NCBI GenBank assembly: GCA_046498385.1
Contig: JAWOAU010000084.1
Location: 1-63,693 of the forward strand
Reading direction: 5' to 3'
DNA length: 63,693 nt
Source: Halarchaeoplasma sp046498385
GTDB lineage: Archaea > Thermoplasmatota > Thermoplasmata > Halarchaeoplasmatales > Halarchaeoplasmataceae
Shown: positions 42,803 to 50,984 of the stretch, piece after piece
Layout of the letters: each line of letters opens with the position of its first letter
Position numbering within the stretch: position 1 is the stretch's first letter
Notes under the pieces: generated by a model
Told to the model about the DNA's origin: nothing
The model's database searches: none
What the model saw: only the letters and a program-made list of their open reading frames with translations
Program-made: the position numbers and the translations under genes

Positions 42803-44099
42803 CTACATCTACTTCTCCGTATTCTTCCTTTTTATATTTCACAGGATCCACATCCGGTGGTATTGTAGCATCCACGCCCACTTTGGTGGTCTTTGTCTTC
42901 TTGCCCGAATGGTCCCCACTGGGGTCCAATGAAGAACCAGGTTGATCTGGTTTCACCATGAGATCTTTGTCGCCCTGAAAACGGGTGGCGATGGCCCACT
43001 CCACCTTCTGCGGGTCATAGATGTCCACGTCCTCGTCCACCACCACAACGTGTTTCATTGAGCCGTGGCCCTTGAAGGCCGCCTCGATGGCTTTTTTACC
43101 GTCCTCGGCACCTTCTTTTTTTATCTGCACGATCCCGTGGAGCCATGAACCACCTCCCAGAGTGATAAGAACGTTCTTACAGTTGCACACCTGGGAAACC
43201 TTGTCGTATACGGTTGGTTCCTTGGGCATACCCATGAGTATCTTGTGCTCCATCCTGCCTGGAAGCAGTATCTGCCACATCGCATCCTTGCGGTGGGTTA
43301 TGCAATCCACCACGAATACTGGCTCCTGACGTTCAATGTCCCGGGTCTCCGTCAGGTCCACGAAGGGACCTTCCCTGTCCAGTTCCCGGGTGATCCTGCC
43401 TTCCAGAACGAACTCCGACTGTGCCGGGACCTCCAGGTCCTTTGTGACACATTTGACCAGAGGGGTATCGTCCAGTGTATTTGCTATCTCCAGCTCGTCC
43501 ACTCCTGGAGGGGGTCCCAGGGAAGCGGCCACCATCACCGGTACCGAATTACCGACACAGATAGCCATCTCCAGATCTCCGTCTATCTTATCATAGGTGG
43601 TCCTGGTCTGTCGTTTCGGTATCAACCTTGCGGTGCATCTGTTTTTTCCCACCTGCATGATCCTGTGGTAGCAGGCGTTCCTTCCCGTTTCAGGGTCCTT
43701 GATAACCGCCACGGTTGCGGTTCCGTATCGACCGCCGTCGCCTGGCAGATGGTGTAACATGGGCAGTATATCCAAGTCTACCTCATCGCCTTCCAACACA
43801 ACTTCTTGACAGGATGCCTCGGATACCATCTCACATGGGGTAGGATTTCGCAAGGCATCCACCAGTTTAAGCAGAAGCGTCTCCTTCTCGGTACCCATGC
43901 TATCCGCGATGATGTCCCTGTCCGAGGTGATCCCGCCGATTACCGGGAACGAAAAACCCTTCACATTCTCAAAGATTGTCGGTTTTTCTTCCAAAGAATT
44001 CATCACGTTGGCCAATTCGTACTTGTGACTCACTTCCTTGCTGATGCGTATCAATTCATCCCTTTCTTCTAGAGTATCCAAAAATGGTCTAAGATGCAT
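42786..44099 (-). CDS. UbiD-family decarboxylase, predicted anhydromevalonate phosphate decarboxylase
   Basis: The enzyme is expected to remove CO2 from trans-anhydromevalonate 5-phosphate to yield isopentenyl phosphate, using prenylated FMN. UbiD family motifs are MLHHLPGDGGRYGTATVAV, YHRIMQVGKNRCTARL, GPPPGVDELEIANTL, and RELDREGPFVDLT with the acidic catalytic residues. KHVVVVDEDVDIYDP is a further match. The length of 437 residues is normal. It sits between the second GHMP kinase and the LpdD-like gene in the cluster. The UbiX prenyltransferase that makes the cofactor is not seen in this window. Confidence 0.92.
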   Translation of the reverse strand: MHLRPFLDTLEERDELIRISKEVSHKYELANVMNSLEEKPTIFENVKGFSFPVIGGITSDRDIIADSMGTEKETLLLKLVDALRNPTPCEMVSEASCQEVVLEGDEVDLDILPMLHHLPGDGGRYGTATVAVIKDPETGRNACYHRIMQVGKNRCTARLIPKRQTRTTYDKIDGDLEMAICVGNSVPVMVAASLGPPPGVDELEIANTLDDTPLVKCVTKDLEVPAQSEFVLEGRITRELDREGPFVDLTETRDIERQEPVFVVDCITHRKDAMWQILLPGRMEHKILMGMPKEPTVYDKVSQVCNCKNVLITLGGGSWLHGIVQIKKEGAEDGKKAIEAAFKGHGSMKHVVVVDEDVDIYDPQKVEWAIATRFQGDKDLMVKPDQPGSSLDPSGDHSGKKTKTTKVGVDATIPPDVDPVKYKKEEYGEVDVDDYLR

Positions 44100-44110
44100 T
44101 TTATCACCCC

Positions 44111-45055
44111 TTACACTCCTATCTTGGTCCGCAGCACGCTGAATCCCTTGTCCTCTATGGCCTTGGCAACTTTCTCCTGCAGTTCTTTACCGGGTGTAAG
44201 GGCAACCATGTACCCACCCAGGCCCCCACCGGTCATCTTGGCTCCCACGGCACCCTGAGAACGGGCTGTATCCACCAGCATGTCCAGGTTTTCATCGGAC
44301 ACCTCGATATCCTGTAGCAGCGAATGATTGCGGTTCATCAGTTCTCCAACCTTTTTGAAATCATATTCCTCCAAAGCCTCACGTGCGTCATGTGCCAATT
44401 GCCGTGCATCCCGGAATATTTCGTCGTACCTCTCCGGATATTTCTCTTTACGTTCCTTGACCCCGGCAACCGCAGCTTTGGTGTTGGCGACCTTACCGGT
44501 ATTTCCCATGACTATCTCCATAGGTTCCTCCAGGGTTATGGATTCGAATGTGTTTTTCTTTCCCCTTACAAACCATATCATGCCCCCGTATGTTGAGGCC
44601 GCATTATCAACCCCGGAGGGATTACCGTGGTACCCCTTTTCTCCCTCGTATGCGATGTCGTTTATTTGGTCGTCGTTCAACCCCATGTCGTAAAATTGGT
44701 TCAAGGCCCTGGCTATCGCCGTACACGATGCGGCGGATGCTCCGACACCGGAGGCGCAGTACAGGTTTCCACCCAGGGTGATCTTCAGGTTCTCATCGGG
44801 ATCGATATTCATGGCTTCCAAAATCCTTCGAAGGGAGTCCTTTTGATGCTCCAGTTTTCCCTCCTTGTATCCCGGAGTTGCCGGCCTATCATCAATCAGT
44901 TCAACTCCGCCTGAATCGCTAGCTTCCACCGTGGCTAGAGTATAATCCCCGATGGCCGAAACGATCGACGGGATGTTATACACCACGAAATGTTCATTAA
45001 AAAGTATACATTTTCCATAGCCTTTTCCTTCTGCCATATTATCACATCTGCTCAT
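44111..45055 (-). CDS. Second GHMP kinase, mevalonate-kinase-like, specificity uncertain
   Basis: This 314-residue protein has the three GHMP motifs. KCILFNEHFVVYN is close to mevalonate kinase but with Asn where Gly is usual before Glu. GVGASAASCTAIARALN is the P-loop, and GAVGAKMTGGGLGGYMV is the C-terminal motif. NPSGVDNAASTYGG carries the catalytic Asp. It lies 65 bases after the canonical mevalonate kinase gene and has its own TATA-like CTTATATATC about 37 bases before the start. An ATG at 45037 is an alternative start. It could be a second mevalonate kinase, a mevalonate-3-kinase-like enzyme or a kinase for another alcohol. Confidence 0.85.
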   Translation of the reverse strand: MSRCDNMAEGKGYGKCILFNEHFVVYNIPSIVSAIGDYTLATVEASDSGGVELIDDRPATPGYKEGKLEHQKDSLRRILEAMNIDPDENLKITLGGNLYCASGVGASAASCTAIARALNQFYDMGLNDDQINDIAYEGEKGYHGNPSGVDNAASTYGGMIWFVRGKKNTFESITLEEPMEIVMGNTGKVANTKAAVAGVKERKEKYPERYDEIFRDARQLAHDAREALEEYDFKKVGELMNRNHSLLQDIEVSDENLDMLVDTARSQGAVGAKMTGGGLGGYMVALTPGKELQEKVAKAIEDKGFSVLRTKIGV

Positions 45056-45119
45056 TACATGAAGGTGTTTATAGAATAGTGATATGTATGATATATAAGT
45101 ATTGTGGACTAATGAAAAA

Positions 45120-46049
45120 TCACTGGAAAGTGAGCCCCTTTTTGGTGGAGGTCAGTACGTGTGCCTGGCCTCCGGCTTCCTCGATGGCTTTGGAGGTCTC
45201 CTCCGGCTCATCGGTAATGGCGATCATCACACCGCCTCCGCCGACTCCGGTGAGCTTGGCACCGTAGGAGTGCTTTCTTGCAGCGTCGATGAGGGCATCG
45301 AGCTTGGGATGACTGACTCCCAGGTATGATAATAGAAGTTGGTTTTGGTCCATCAACCTTCCCACTACCTCCAGATCTCCACGATTCAAAGCTTCATGGC
45401 CTTTCCTAACTGTGATACCTATATCCTTGATTATCTTTCTGGCATGAGTGCTCCGATTGATAAACTCTCGGATTTTGTGGACTAAATTAGGGGTTGATGA
45501 ATGGACACCTGTATTTCCCAGTACAAGTTGCAGTTTTGGTATACCGCTTTCGTGAACGTTCCATGTGTTCCGGCCCTTAGATATGCTCCAGAGCAGTCCC
45601 TCTTCCCTGGTGGATGAAAGCATTACACCTCCTCCGTAAGCGGAGGTGGATGTGTCTATGGGGCTGGCACGGCCCTGGGTTTCATATTCAACCTCGAATC
45701 CGGTTTTTGCTATGGTCTCCGTATCAACCTTATTCTTCATGGAGTACAGGCAGCCTAGGGAAGAAATCGTTAGAGCCGCTGAGGACCCCATCCCTGCACC
45801 GCTGATCAATTCGCTCCTGGTCTGGATGTTCAGGGGCTCATCGATTCCCAAACGATTTATGGCATTGAGCAGATATGGCTGCTTTACCGGATCAAAATCA
45901 AGACCATTAACCGTGGTTTTTTCTCCCTTGGACTCGGTTATGTCGCAGTGAAATCTGCGATTGATGGCCACCGCTATGGCGGGCTCACCGTAAAGAACAG
46001 CGTGTTCCCCGAAGATTATCACCTTACCAGGAGCAGAGCAGTATGTCAT
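45120..46049 (-). CDS. mvk: Mevalonate kinase
   Basis: The enzyme phosphorylates mevalonate at C5, the first committed step of the cluster's pathway. Motifs are APGKVIIFGEHAVLYG at the start, the P-loop SGAGMGSSAALTISSL, PIDTSTSAYGG with the catalytic Asp, and GAKLTGVGGGGVMIA. The start at 46049 is preferred because a TATA box (TTTATAAG, 46072-46079) lies 27 bases upstream, as for a leaderless mRNA; the ATG at 46067 lies almost on top of the box. The 309-residue product is of normal size. Confidence 0.94.
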   Translation of the reverse strand: MTYCSAPGKVIIFGEHAVLYGEPAIAVAINRRFHCDITESKGEKTTVNGLDFDPVKQPYLLNAINRLGIDEPLNIQTRSELISGAGMGSSAALTISSLGCLYSMKNKVDTETIAKTGFEVEYETQGRASPIDTSTSAYGGGVMLSSTREEGLLWSISKGRNTWNVHESGIPKLQLVLGNTGVHSSTPNLVHKIREFINRSTHARKIIKDIGITVRKGHEALNRGDLEVVGRLMDQNQLLLSYLGVSHPKLDALIDAARKHSYGAKLTGVGGGGVMIAITDEPEETSKAIEEAGGQAHVLTSTKKGLTFQ

Positions 46050-46071
46050 ACAGCGGTATTGGGACATGATA

Positions 46072-46079
46072 CTTATAAA
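46072..46079 (-). promoter_or_regulatory. TATA box of the mevalonate kinase gene
   Basis: TTTATAAG on the minus strand is centred about 27 bases before the ATG at 46049. The position decides between two in-frame start codons. Confidence 0.55.
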
Positions 46080-46088
46080 TTCCCTTAC

Positions 46089-46949
46089 TTACAGGTAGCT
46101 GTAATCCGTAGCCATCTTTCGAAGACGCTTCACACGTTCCTCCATGGGCGGATGGGTTGAAAATAATTTCACGAATCCACTGGATTTGAAGGGATTGACG
46201 ATGAACAGAGATGAGGTCGCGGGGTCTCCCTTTTTGAGTGGATTACGCTTGATATCCGAGTGCAGTTTTTCAAGTGCATCGGCCAGAGCATTTGGATTTC
46301 TGCTTATCTTTGCACCTTCTTCATCGGCATAGTATTCACGCTTTCGAGATATAGCCATCTTCACCATGATAGCCCCTATGGGTGCAAGGATCATGGCAAC
46401 CAAAAAAATGGGATTTATCCTCCTTCGGCTGAAGATCATTTGAAACCATACCAGGCGGGCCATCAATGCGATCGCCCCTGCGATGGTTGCCGCAATGCTC
46501 ATCACCAGCATATCTCGATTTTTTATATGTGCCATCTCATGGGCCATGACTCCCTTCAGCTCGTTATCGTTCAATCGATGGAGGATCCCCTGGGTAGCGG
46601 CCACAACGGCACTCTTTTCGTTTCTCCCGGTTGCAAAGGCGTTGGGCACTTCCATAGGTACGATGGCTACTTTGGGCATGGGCATATCAGCCTTGTATGC
46701 AATATCCTTAACAAGATTATAAAGTCGGGGATTTTCATGTTCCTCTATTATCTTGGCGTTGTACATTCTTAATATTATTTTATCGCTAAAAAAATAAACG
46801 CCTATGTTCATAACAACGGCGAGGATTAAGAAAATAAGCGATCCCATGATCCAATCGCCCATGAACAAACCTCCTATCAAATATCCAATTCCGACGAACA
46901 GGAGGGCTAGAGCGAAGAAGAGGCCCATTGTCTTTGCGATGTATCTCAT
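46089..46949 (-). CDS. htpX: HtpX-type membrane zinc metalloprotease
   Basis: HtpX degrades damaged membrane proteins. The zinc motif HEMAH is followed by IKNRDMLVM, and a third ligand region EYYADEEGAK is present. Two N-terminal helices and a further hydrophobic pair in the middle match the family. EVPNAFATGRNEKSAVVAATQGIL is a conserved family string. The ATG at 46949 is chosen because TTTATTA (46975-46981 region) lies about 29 bases upstream; a GTG at 47000 would extend it by 17 residues. It is transcribed away from the prepilin peptidase gene. Confidence 0.92.
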   Translation of the reverse strand: MRYIAKTMGLFFALALLFVGIGYLIGGLFMGDWIMGSLIFLILAVVMNIGVYFFSDKIILRMYNAKIIEEHENPRLYNLVKDIAYKADMPMPKVAIVPMEVPNAFATGRNEKSAVVAATQGILHRLNDNELKGVMAHEMAHIKNRDMLVMSIAATIAGAIALMARLVWFQMIFSRRRINPIFLVAMILAPIGAIMVKMAISRKREYYADEEGAKISRNPNALADALEKLHSDIKRNPLKKGDPATSSLFIVNPFKSSGFVKLFSTHPPMEERVKRLRKMATDYSYL

Positions 46950-47145
46950 AAAGTATTGATTTATCCAAAGAGGGTAATAAACCTTTCGTCGGGAAAACAC
47001 CTTCTGCCTGATTTACCTATCTTTGCCCAATAAGCCTTTTATATAAATGGCACATCTCCTTTTCTGTTTAAATGATGATGTGGTTAATGATAAATTCCGA
47101 CGGTGCAACCCCTCAGTCTAGTATAAAGCAGCAAAGGATCGTAAC

Positions 47146-48021
47146 ATGTACTCCATAGCCAGACTTTTAATCGGACTCGTATTCTTACTCATCGCATCCG
47201 CATCGGACCTTAAAAGCCGAAGAGTTCCAGATGGATTATGGATAGTTCTAGCCGTACTGGCCATGGGTATTTTAGCTGTAGAATTACACTCCTCTGGAGC
47301 CCCTCTCCGTTTCATGTTGATATTCGCACCCATAATCTTCTTTCTTTGTGAGGCCTTCGTAGAGGTGCCTCCTCTCTATGAGAAGTCAAAATTGAATTTT
47401 TTGGCTGTTTTGTGGTTTTTGGTTCCGATCGTTTCCCTCGTCCTCTTGATCAGTACCTCTTTCAACGAATCCGGTCTTTGGCCCCTTATCGCCATACCGG
47501 TAATGATGTTTTTTGCCTTTGTACTTTATTACCTTCGCATACTCTACGGTGGTGCCGATGCAAAGGCCGTTATTGTGTTGGCAGTATTGGTGCCTTACTA
47601 CCCCTATATCGAAGGCATCACCAATTACGGTTCTACACCTGAGCTTATCGGTGCCATGGAGTCTTTATTCCCATTTGTCCTGGTAGTCTTATTGAATTCG
47701 TCTTTGATATTGATTTTTCTCCCACTAATTTATTTTTTGCTGAATTTAAAAAATGGCGATATCGGCTTTCCACAAATGTTCTTTGGTTTTAGATCAGAGC
47801 TTAAAAACGCGAAGGAATCGTTCGTTTGGCCCATGGAGTACTATAAAAATGGTGAACGAAAGATCCAGCTCATGCCCAGGGGCGTGGATGAAGATATCTA
47901 TGAAGATTTTTCGGAAGGCGAACAAATCTGGGTTACTCCTAAGATACCCTTTATAGTACCCATGTGCGTTGGATTTTTCATATCTTTTCTTATCGGAAAT
48001 CCGCTGCTCCATGTGTTGTAG
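47146..48021 (+). CDS. Prepilin/preflagellin peptidase (A24 family)
   Basis: The protein has about eight membrane helices and both aspartates of the A24 aspartic peptidases: ASASDLKSRRVPDGLW near residue 20 and the GxGD-like LYGGADAKAVI near residue 130. It should cut class III signal peptides such as that of the pilin-like protein at 7.7-8.2 kb. A soluble loop near residues 220-265 (RKIQLMPRGVDEDIYEDF) is unusual and may be lineage-specific. An 11-bp inverted repeat begins one base after its stop. Confidence 0.88.
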   Translation: MYSIARLLIGLVFLLIASASDLKSRRVPDGLWIVLAVLAMGILAVELHSSGAPLRFMLIFAPIIFFLCEAFVEVPPLYEKSKLNFLAVLWFLVPIVSLVLLISTSFNESGLWPLIAIPVMMFFAFVLYYLRILYGGADAKAVIVLAVLVPYYPYIEGITNYGSTPELIGAMESLFPFVLVVLLNSSLILIFLPLIYFLLNLKNGDIGFPQMFFGFRSELKNAKESFVWPMEYYKNGERKIQLMPRGVDEDIYEDFSEGEQIWVTPKIPFIVPMCVGFFISFLIGNPLLHVL

Positions 48022-48063
48022 AAAGCTTTATTTTGTAGGAAATAGATTATCTAATAAAGCTTT
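48022..48063. promoter_or_regulatory. 11-bp perfect inverted repeat before gar1-tfb
   Basis: AAAGCTTTATT and AATAAAGCTTT are separated by 20 bases, just after the peptidase stop and just before the TATA box (ATATATATA, 48071-48079) of the gar1-tfb operon. It may be a terminator-like stem for the peptidase transcript or an operator for the operon. Confidence 0.5.
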
Positions 48064-48141
48064 TCGAAAAATATATATACAACAGGTCCACTTATGTATA
48101 TACTCTGAAGAACCACCCACACCACGCGGAGGTCTTTAATA

Positions 48142-48384
48142 TTGCGAATTGAAGGAAAGGTCCACACCATATCGAATAGAGGGGAGATTATTGCCCGCTT
48201 CCCATCACACGTATCGAAGCGTTCTACAGTATTGGACAATAGGAGAAATAAAGTTGGAAAAATATCTTGGGTATTCGGTCCGGTTGATGCACCCTATGTG
48301 GAAGTATCTCCTAAAAAAACAATGAAAAGACCTTTGACCATGATTGGCAGGCCTGTATTTGTGGAGGAAGATAACAATGAATGA
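48142..48384 (+). CDS. gar1: H/ACA RNA-protein complex component Gar1
   Basis: Gar1 joins Cbf5, Nop10 and L7Ae in rRNA pseudouridylation. The 80-residue beta-barrel protein reads RIEGKVHTISNRGEIIARF, VGKISWVFGPVDAPYVEV and ends with a short acidic tail. The family core GKI-x-x-x-FGPV-x-x-PY-x-x-V is intact. The start is TTG, with GGAGGT eight bases upstream. It overlaps tfb by eight bases, the common archaeal arrangement. Confidence 0.92.
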   Translation: MRIEGKVHTISNRGEIIARFPSHVSKRSTVLDNRRNKVGKISWVFGPVDAPYVEVSPKKTMKRPLTMIGRPVFVEEDNNE

Positions 48385-49330
48385 AGATATAGATGCAGTC
48401 GACCGTAAACGTGATAGAGTTGAGAAAATAGAAGAATGTCCAGAATGCGGCAGTAAGCATCTCGCTCAGGATTACGACCGAGGCGAATTAGTGTGTGAAG
48501 AATGCGGTCTCGTTGTTGACGATCAGTATGTTGACGAGGGCCCGGAATGGAGGGCTTTCGATATGCAGCAGGAGCAGAGCCGTGCACGTACGGGTGCTCC
48601 CATGACCCAGATGGTCCATGACAAAGGTCTTTCTACAGGTATAGATCAGTCCAACAGGGATTCCTACGGCAGGTCCATACCCAGCAAGAAAAAGGCGCAG
48701 ATATATAGATTGAGGAAGTGGCAGAGAAGGATAAGGGTATCCGACGCCACCGAGCGAAACCTGGCCTATGCACTCACGGAGCTGGATAGAATGGCTTCCA
48801 CCATGGGTCTGCCCAAAAATATCCGAGAGAGTGCTGCGGTTATCTATCGAAATGCGGTTAAAAAGAATCTTATACGAGGCCGCAGCATAAACAGCGTTGT
48901 TGCCGCATCACTTTATGCCGCCTGTAGAAAGGCAAACGTGCCCCGCACTCTTGACGAGATCGCCGAAGCAACTTCATCCGATAGAAAAGAGATCGGAAGA
49001 ACGTATCGTTTCCTAAGTAGAGAGCTGGTACTTAAGCTCAAACCTACCCGGCCCGAGGAATATTTGAGTAGGTTCTGCAGTGAACTAGGTCTCTCCGGTA
49101 AGGTGCAGAGGAAAGCGGACGATATTATCAAAAAGGCGGAGAAGGCGGAACTTATCTCAGGTAAAGGGCCTACAGGGCTAGCCGCAGCATCTATCTATAT
49201 TGCTTCTATACAGGAAAACCAACGGCGTACTCAAAGGGAAGTAGCCGACGTAGCCGCAGTGACAGAAGTCACCGTTAGGAACAGGTACAAAGAATTGGTG
49301 GACGTACTTAACTTGGAAGTGGAAGTGTAG
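48377..49330 (+). CDS. tfb: Transcription initiation factor TFB
   Basis: TFB, the TFIIB homologue, binds BRE and TBP and recruits RNA polymerase. An N-terminal zinc ribbon (CPECGSKHL ... CEECG) is followed by the B-finger (GPEWRAFDMQQEQSRARTG) and two cyclin repeats (NLAYALTELDRMASTMGLP; KADDIIKKAEKAELISGKGP). The end has the helix-turn-helix of the BRE contact. The ATG at 48377 lies inside the end of gar1 and gives a 317-residue protein, the standard size. Leader and TATA box are those of gar1. Confidence 0.96.
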   Translation: MNEDIDAVDRKRDRVEKIEECPECGSKHLAQDYDRGELVCEECGLVVDDQYVDEGPEWRAFDMQQEQSRARTGAPMTQMVHDKGLSTGIDQSNRDSYGRSIPSKKKAQIYRLRKWQRRIRVSDATERNLAYALTELDRMASTMGLPKNIRESAAVIYRNAVKKNLIRGRSINSVVAASLYAACRKANVPRTLDEIAEATSSDRKEIGRTYRFLSRELVLKLKPTRPEEYLSRFCSELGLSGKVQRKADDIIKKAEKAELISGKGPTGLAAASIYIASIQENQRRTQREVADVAAVTEVTVRNRYKELVDVLNLEVEV

Positions 49331-49382
49331 GTTCAGGTCAAATTTATATATACGTCTTTCTACTAGTGGCGGTAGTGATAAT

Positions 49383-50363
49383 TTGCAAAAGAAGATGAAT
49401 GTAGAGGATTTGGTAGAGGGGCAGAATGTAAAAGATAAATTTGCAGTTAGGGATAAGTATTCGCCTAAGGAGTACGCTAGAGGTTGGTTTTTTCGATTAA
49501 AGGTCGGTGACAGTACCGGCGATATACCCATGGTATACTGGGGGGGCTCAGATAAGCGGATGGTGGAAGCTCTTTACAGCAACATAAAAGTGGGCGATGT
49601 ATTGGAGGTTGACGGCGCAGTAACCACTTATCGAGGCGACCTTCAAATATCTGTGAGCCCCGATGAGTTCCACAAGCTGCGGCGAACGGATATGGCAGCG
49701 GTCGATCCGTCGAATTACATGCCAACTTCCAAAAGAAACGTGGACGAGATGTTCGAGGAGTTGATGGAGTACGGTGCTGAGATACAGGATGAAGGTTTGT
49801 ATTCCCTTGTGATGTGCTTTCTGGAAGACGATATTTTTTCTAGAAAGTTTAAACAAAGTCCTTATAGTAAATACTACAATAACAACTATTTAGGCGGGTT
49901 ATTAGAGCACACATTAGATGATGTTAGGTTATCCTTAAGTGCTTTGGAAATATATCCCGAGTTGGATAGGGACCTCCTTTTAACGACAGCTATAGTACAC
50001 GACTTCGGAAAGGTTTACGAATACGATCACTTTACATCGATCGATTTAACCACCGAATCACGCCTCATAGGGCATACTGTTTTGTGTGAAAGAGTAGTAC
50101 GTGACCGTTCCAAAGACGTAAATGGCTTAACCGAGGAACAGATGTTGAAACTAAGTCATATCATACTATCTCACCATGGAGATTACGAGTGGGGTAGTGC
50201 TAGGAGTCCACGGATGGAAGAAGCCGTTGCACTGCATCATATCGACCTATTCAACGTACGTATGCGGGGATTTATTCAGGCAAAAGAAGAAACAGACGAG
50301 GGCGATGAAGAGATGATATACGTTTCAAAGGAAGGCGTACAGCGCCCGATATTCAAGGGGTAA
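49383..50363 (+). CDS. YhaM-like 3'-5' exoribonuclease (OB fold plus HD domain)
   Basis: The N-terminal ~100 residues form an OB-like nucleic acid-binding domain (FFRLKVGDSTGDIPMVYWGG, GDVLEVDGAVTTYRGDLQI). The C-terminal part has a metal-binding HD domain: GGLLEHTLDDV, TTAIVHDFGKVYEYD and ILSHHGDYEWGSARSP, the latter a YhaM hallmark. RNA or DNA 3'-end trimming is the family role. The start is TTG; no better codon is visible. It follows tfb by 52 bases with a TATA-like TTTATATATA near 49341. Confidence 0.88.
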   Translation: MQKKMNVEDLVEGQNVKDKFAVRDKYSPKEYARGWFFRLKVGDSTGDIPMVYWGGSDKRMVEALYSNIKVGDVLEVDGAVTTYRGDLQISVSPDEFHKLRRTDMAAVDPSNYMPTSKRNVDEMFEELMEYGAEIQDEGLYSLVMCFLEDDIFSRKFKQSPYSKYYNNNYLGGLLEHTLDDVRLSLSALEIYPELDRDLLLTTAIVHDFGKVYEYDHFTSIDLTTESRLIGHTVLCERVVRDRSKDVNGLTEEQMLKLSHIILSHHGDYEWGSARSPRMEEAVALHHIDLFNVRMRGFIQAKEETDEGDEEMIYVSKEGVQRPIFKG

Positions 50364-50405
50364 GGTTTTAATCCACCCATTTGTCTCCCTGGTTGTTGAT
50401 TGTCC

Positions 50406-50951
50406 ATGAGTTCTAAGGAAGGTGTAGGAAAAAAAACTCCGGACCACTGTCCCCTTTGCGGGAGTGATATAACCCCGGACGATGCAAAATGTCCTAAATG
50501 TAACGTCAACATATCTTGGGTATTATCTCAGATGGACGGAAAATTTGTTGAACGTGTAAGCCATAGAACTTCTTACCCATCAGTGATTTCGGATGACGGT
50601 GAGGAACTACGGAAGGAGATCGAGCACGACAAGATGGTTGATTGCACGGCATGCGGCTCTTCAAATCCCATCTCAGAAAAATTCTGCCAGAATTGCGGCA
50701 AAAGCATAGAAGAGATCATTCATAATGAGGCACTGGAAGACATGCTGATGAACGTGGACGATGAAACCTTTGAAATAAAAGGAATGGACACTGAATCCAT
50801 AGTTAATAACATCAGACAATTCGCGTCGCTTTTGGACAAGTCCAAAGAAAACTACCATATCGAGTTTAGTTATACGTGTCCCCTGTGCAAGGTTGAGGTT
50901 GAGGAGGACAGTGACATTTGCCATGGATGCGGGGCACTTTTTGAGGATTAA
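50406..50951 (+). CDS. Multi-zinc-ribbon protein
   Basis: The 181-residue protein has Cys pairs CPLCG and CPKCN near the start, CTACG and CQNCG in the middle, and CPLCK with CHGCG at the end. These make three zinc ribbons joined by acidic helical linkers. The plan resembles the zinc-ribbon protein at 12.2 kb but without the coiled coil. It is likely a nucleic acid- or protein-binding adaptor. The ATG at 50406 is taken over a TTG two codons earlier. folP follows after 33 bases. Confidence 0.78.
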   Translation: MSSKEGVGKKTPDHCPLCGSDITPDDAKCPKCNVNISWVLSQMDGKFVERVSHRTSYPSVISDDGEELRKEIEHDKMVDCTACGSSNPISEKFCQNCGKSIEEIIHNEALEDMLMNVDDETFEIKGMDTESIVNNIRQFASLLDKSKENYHIEFSYTCPLCKVEVEEDSDICHGCGALFED

Positions 50952-50984
50952 TCTTTTATCTCCCGTTTTCCTTTACCTTATCGT

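Noticed and set aside
47069..47120. C/D-box small RNA (ATGATGA near 47070)
   Set aside because: A C-like box and a possible C' box are seen, but no CTGA D box at the right distance and no clear guide layout.
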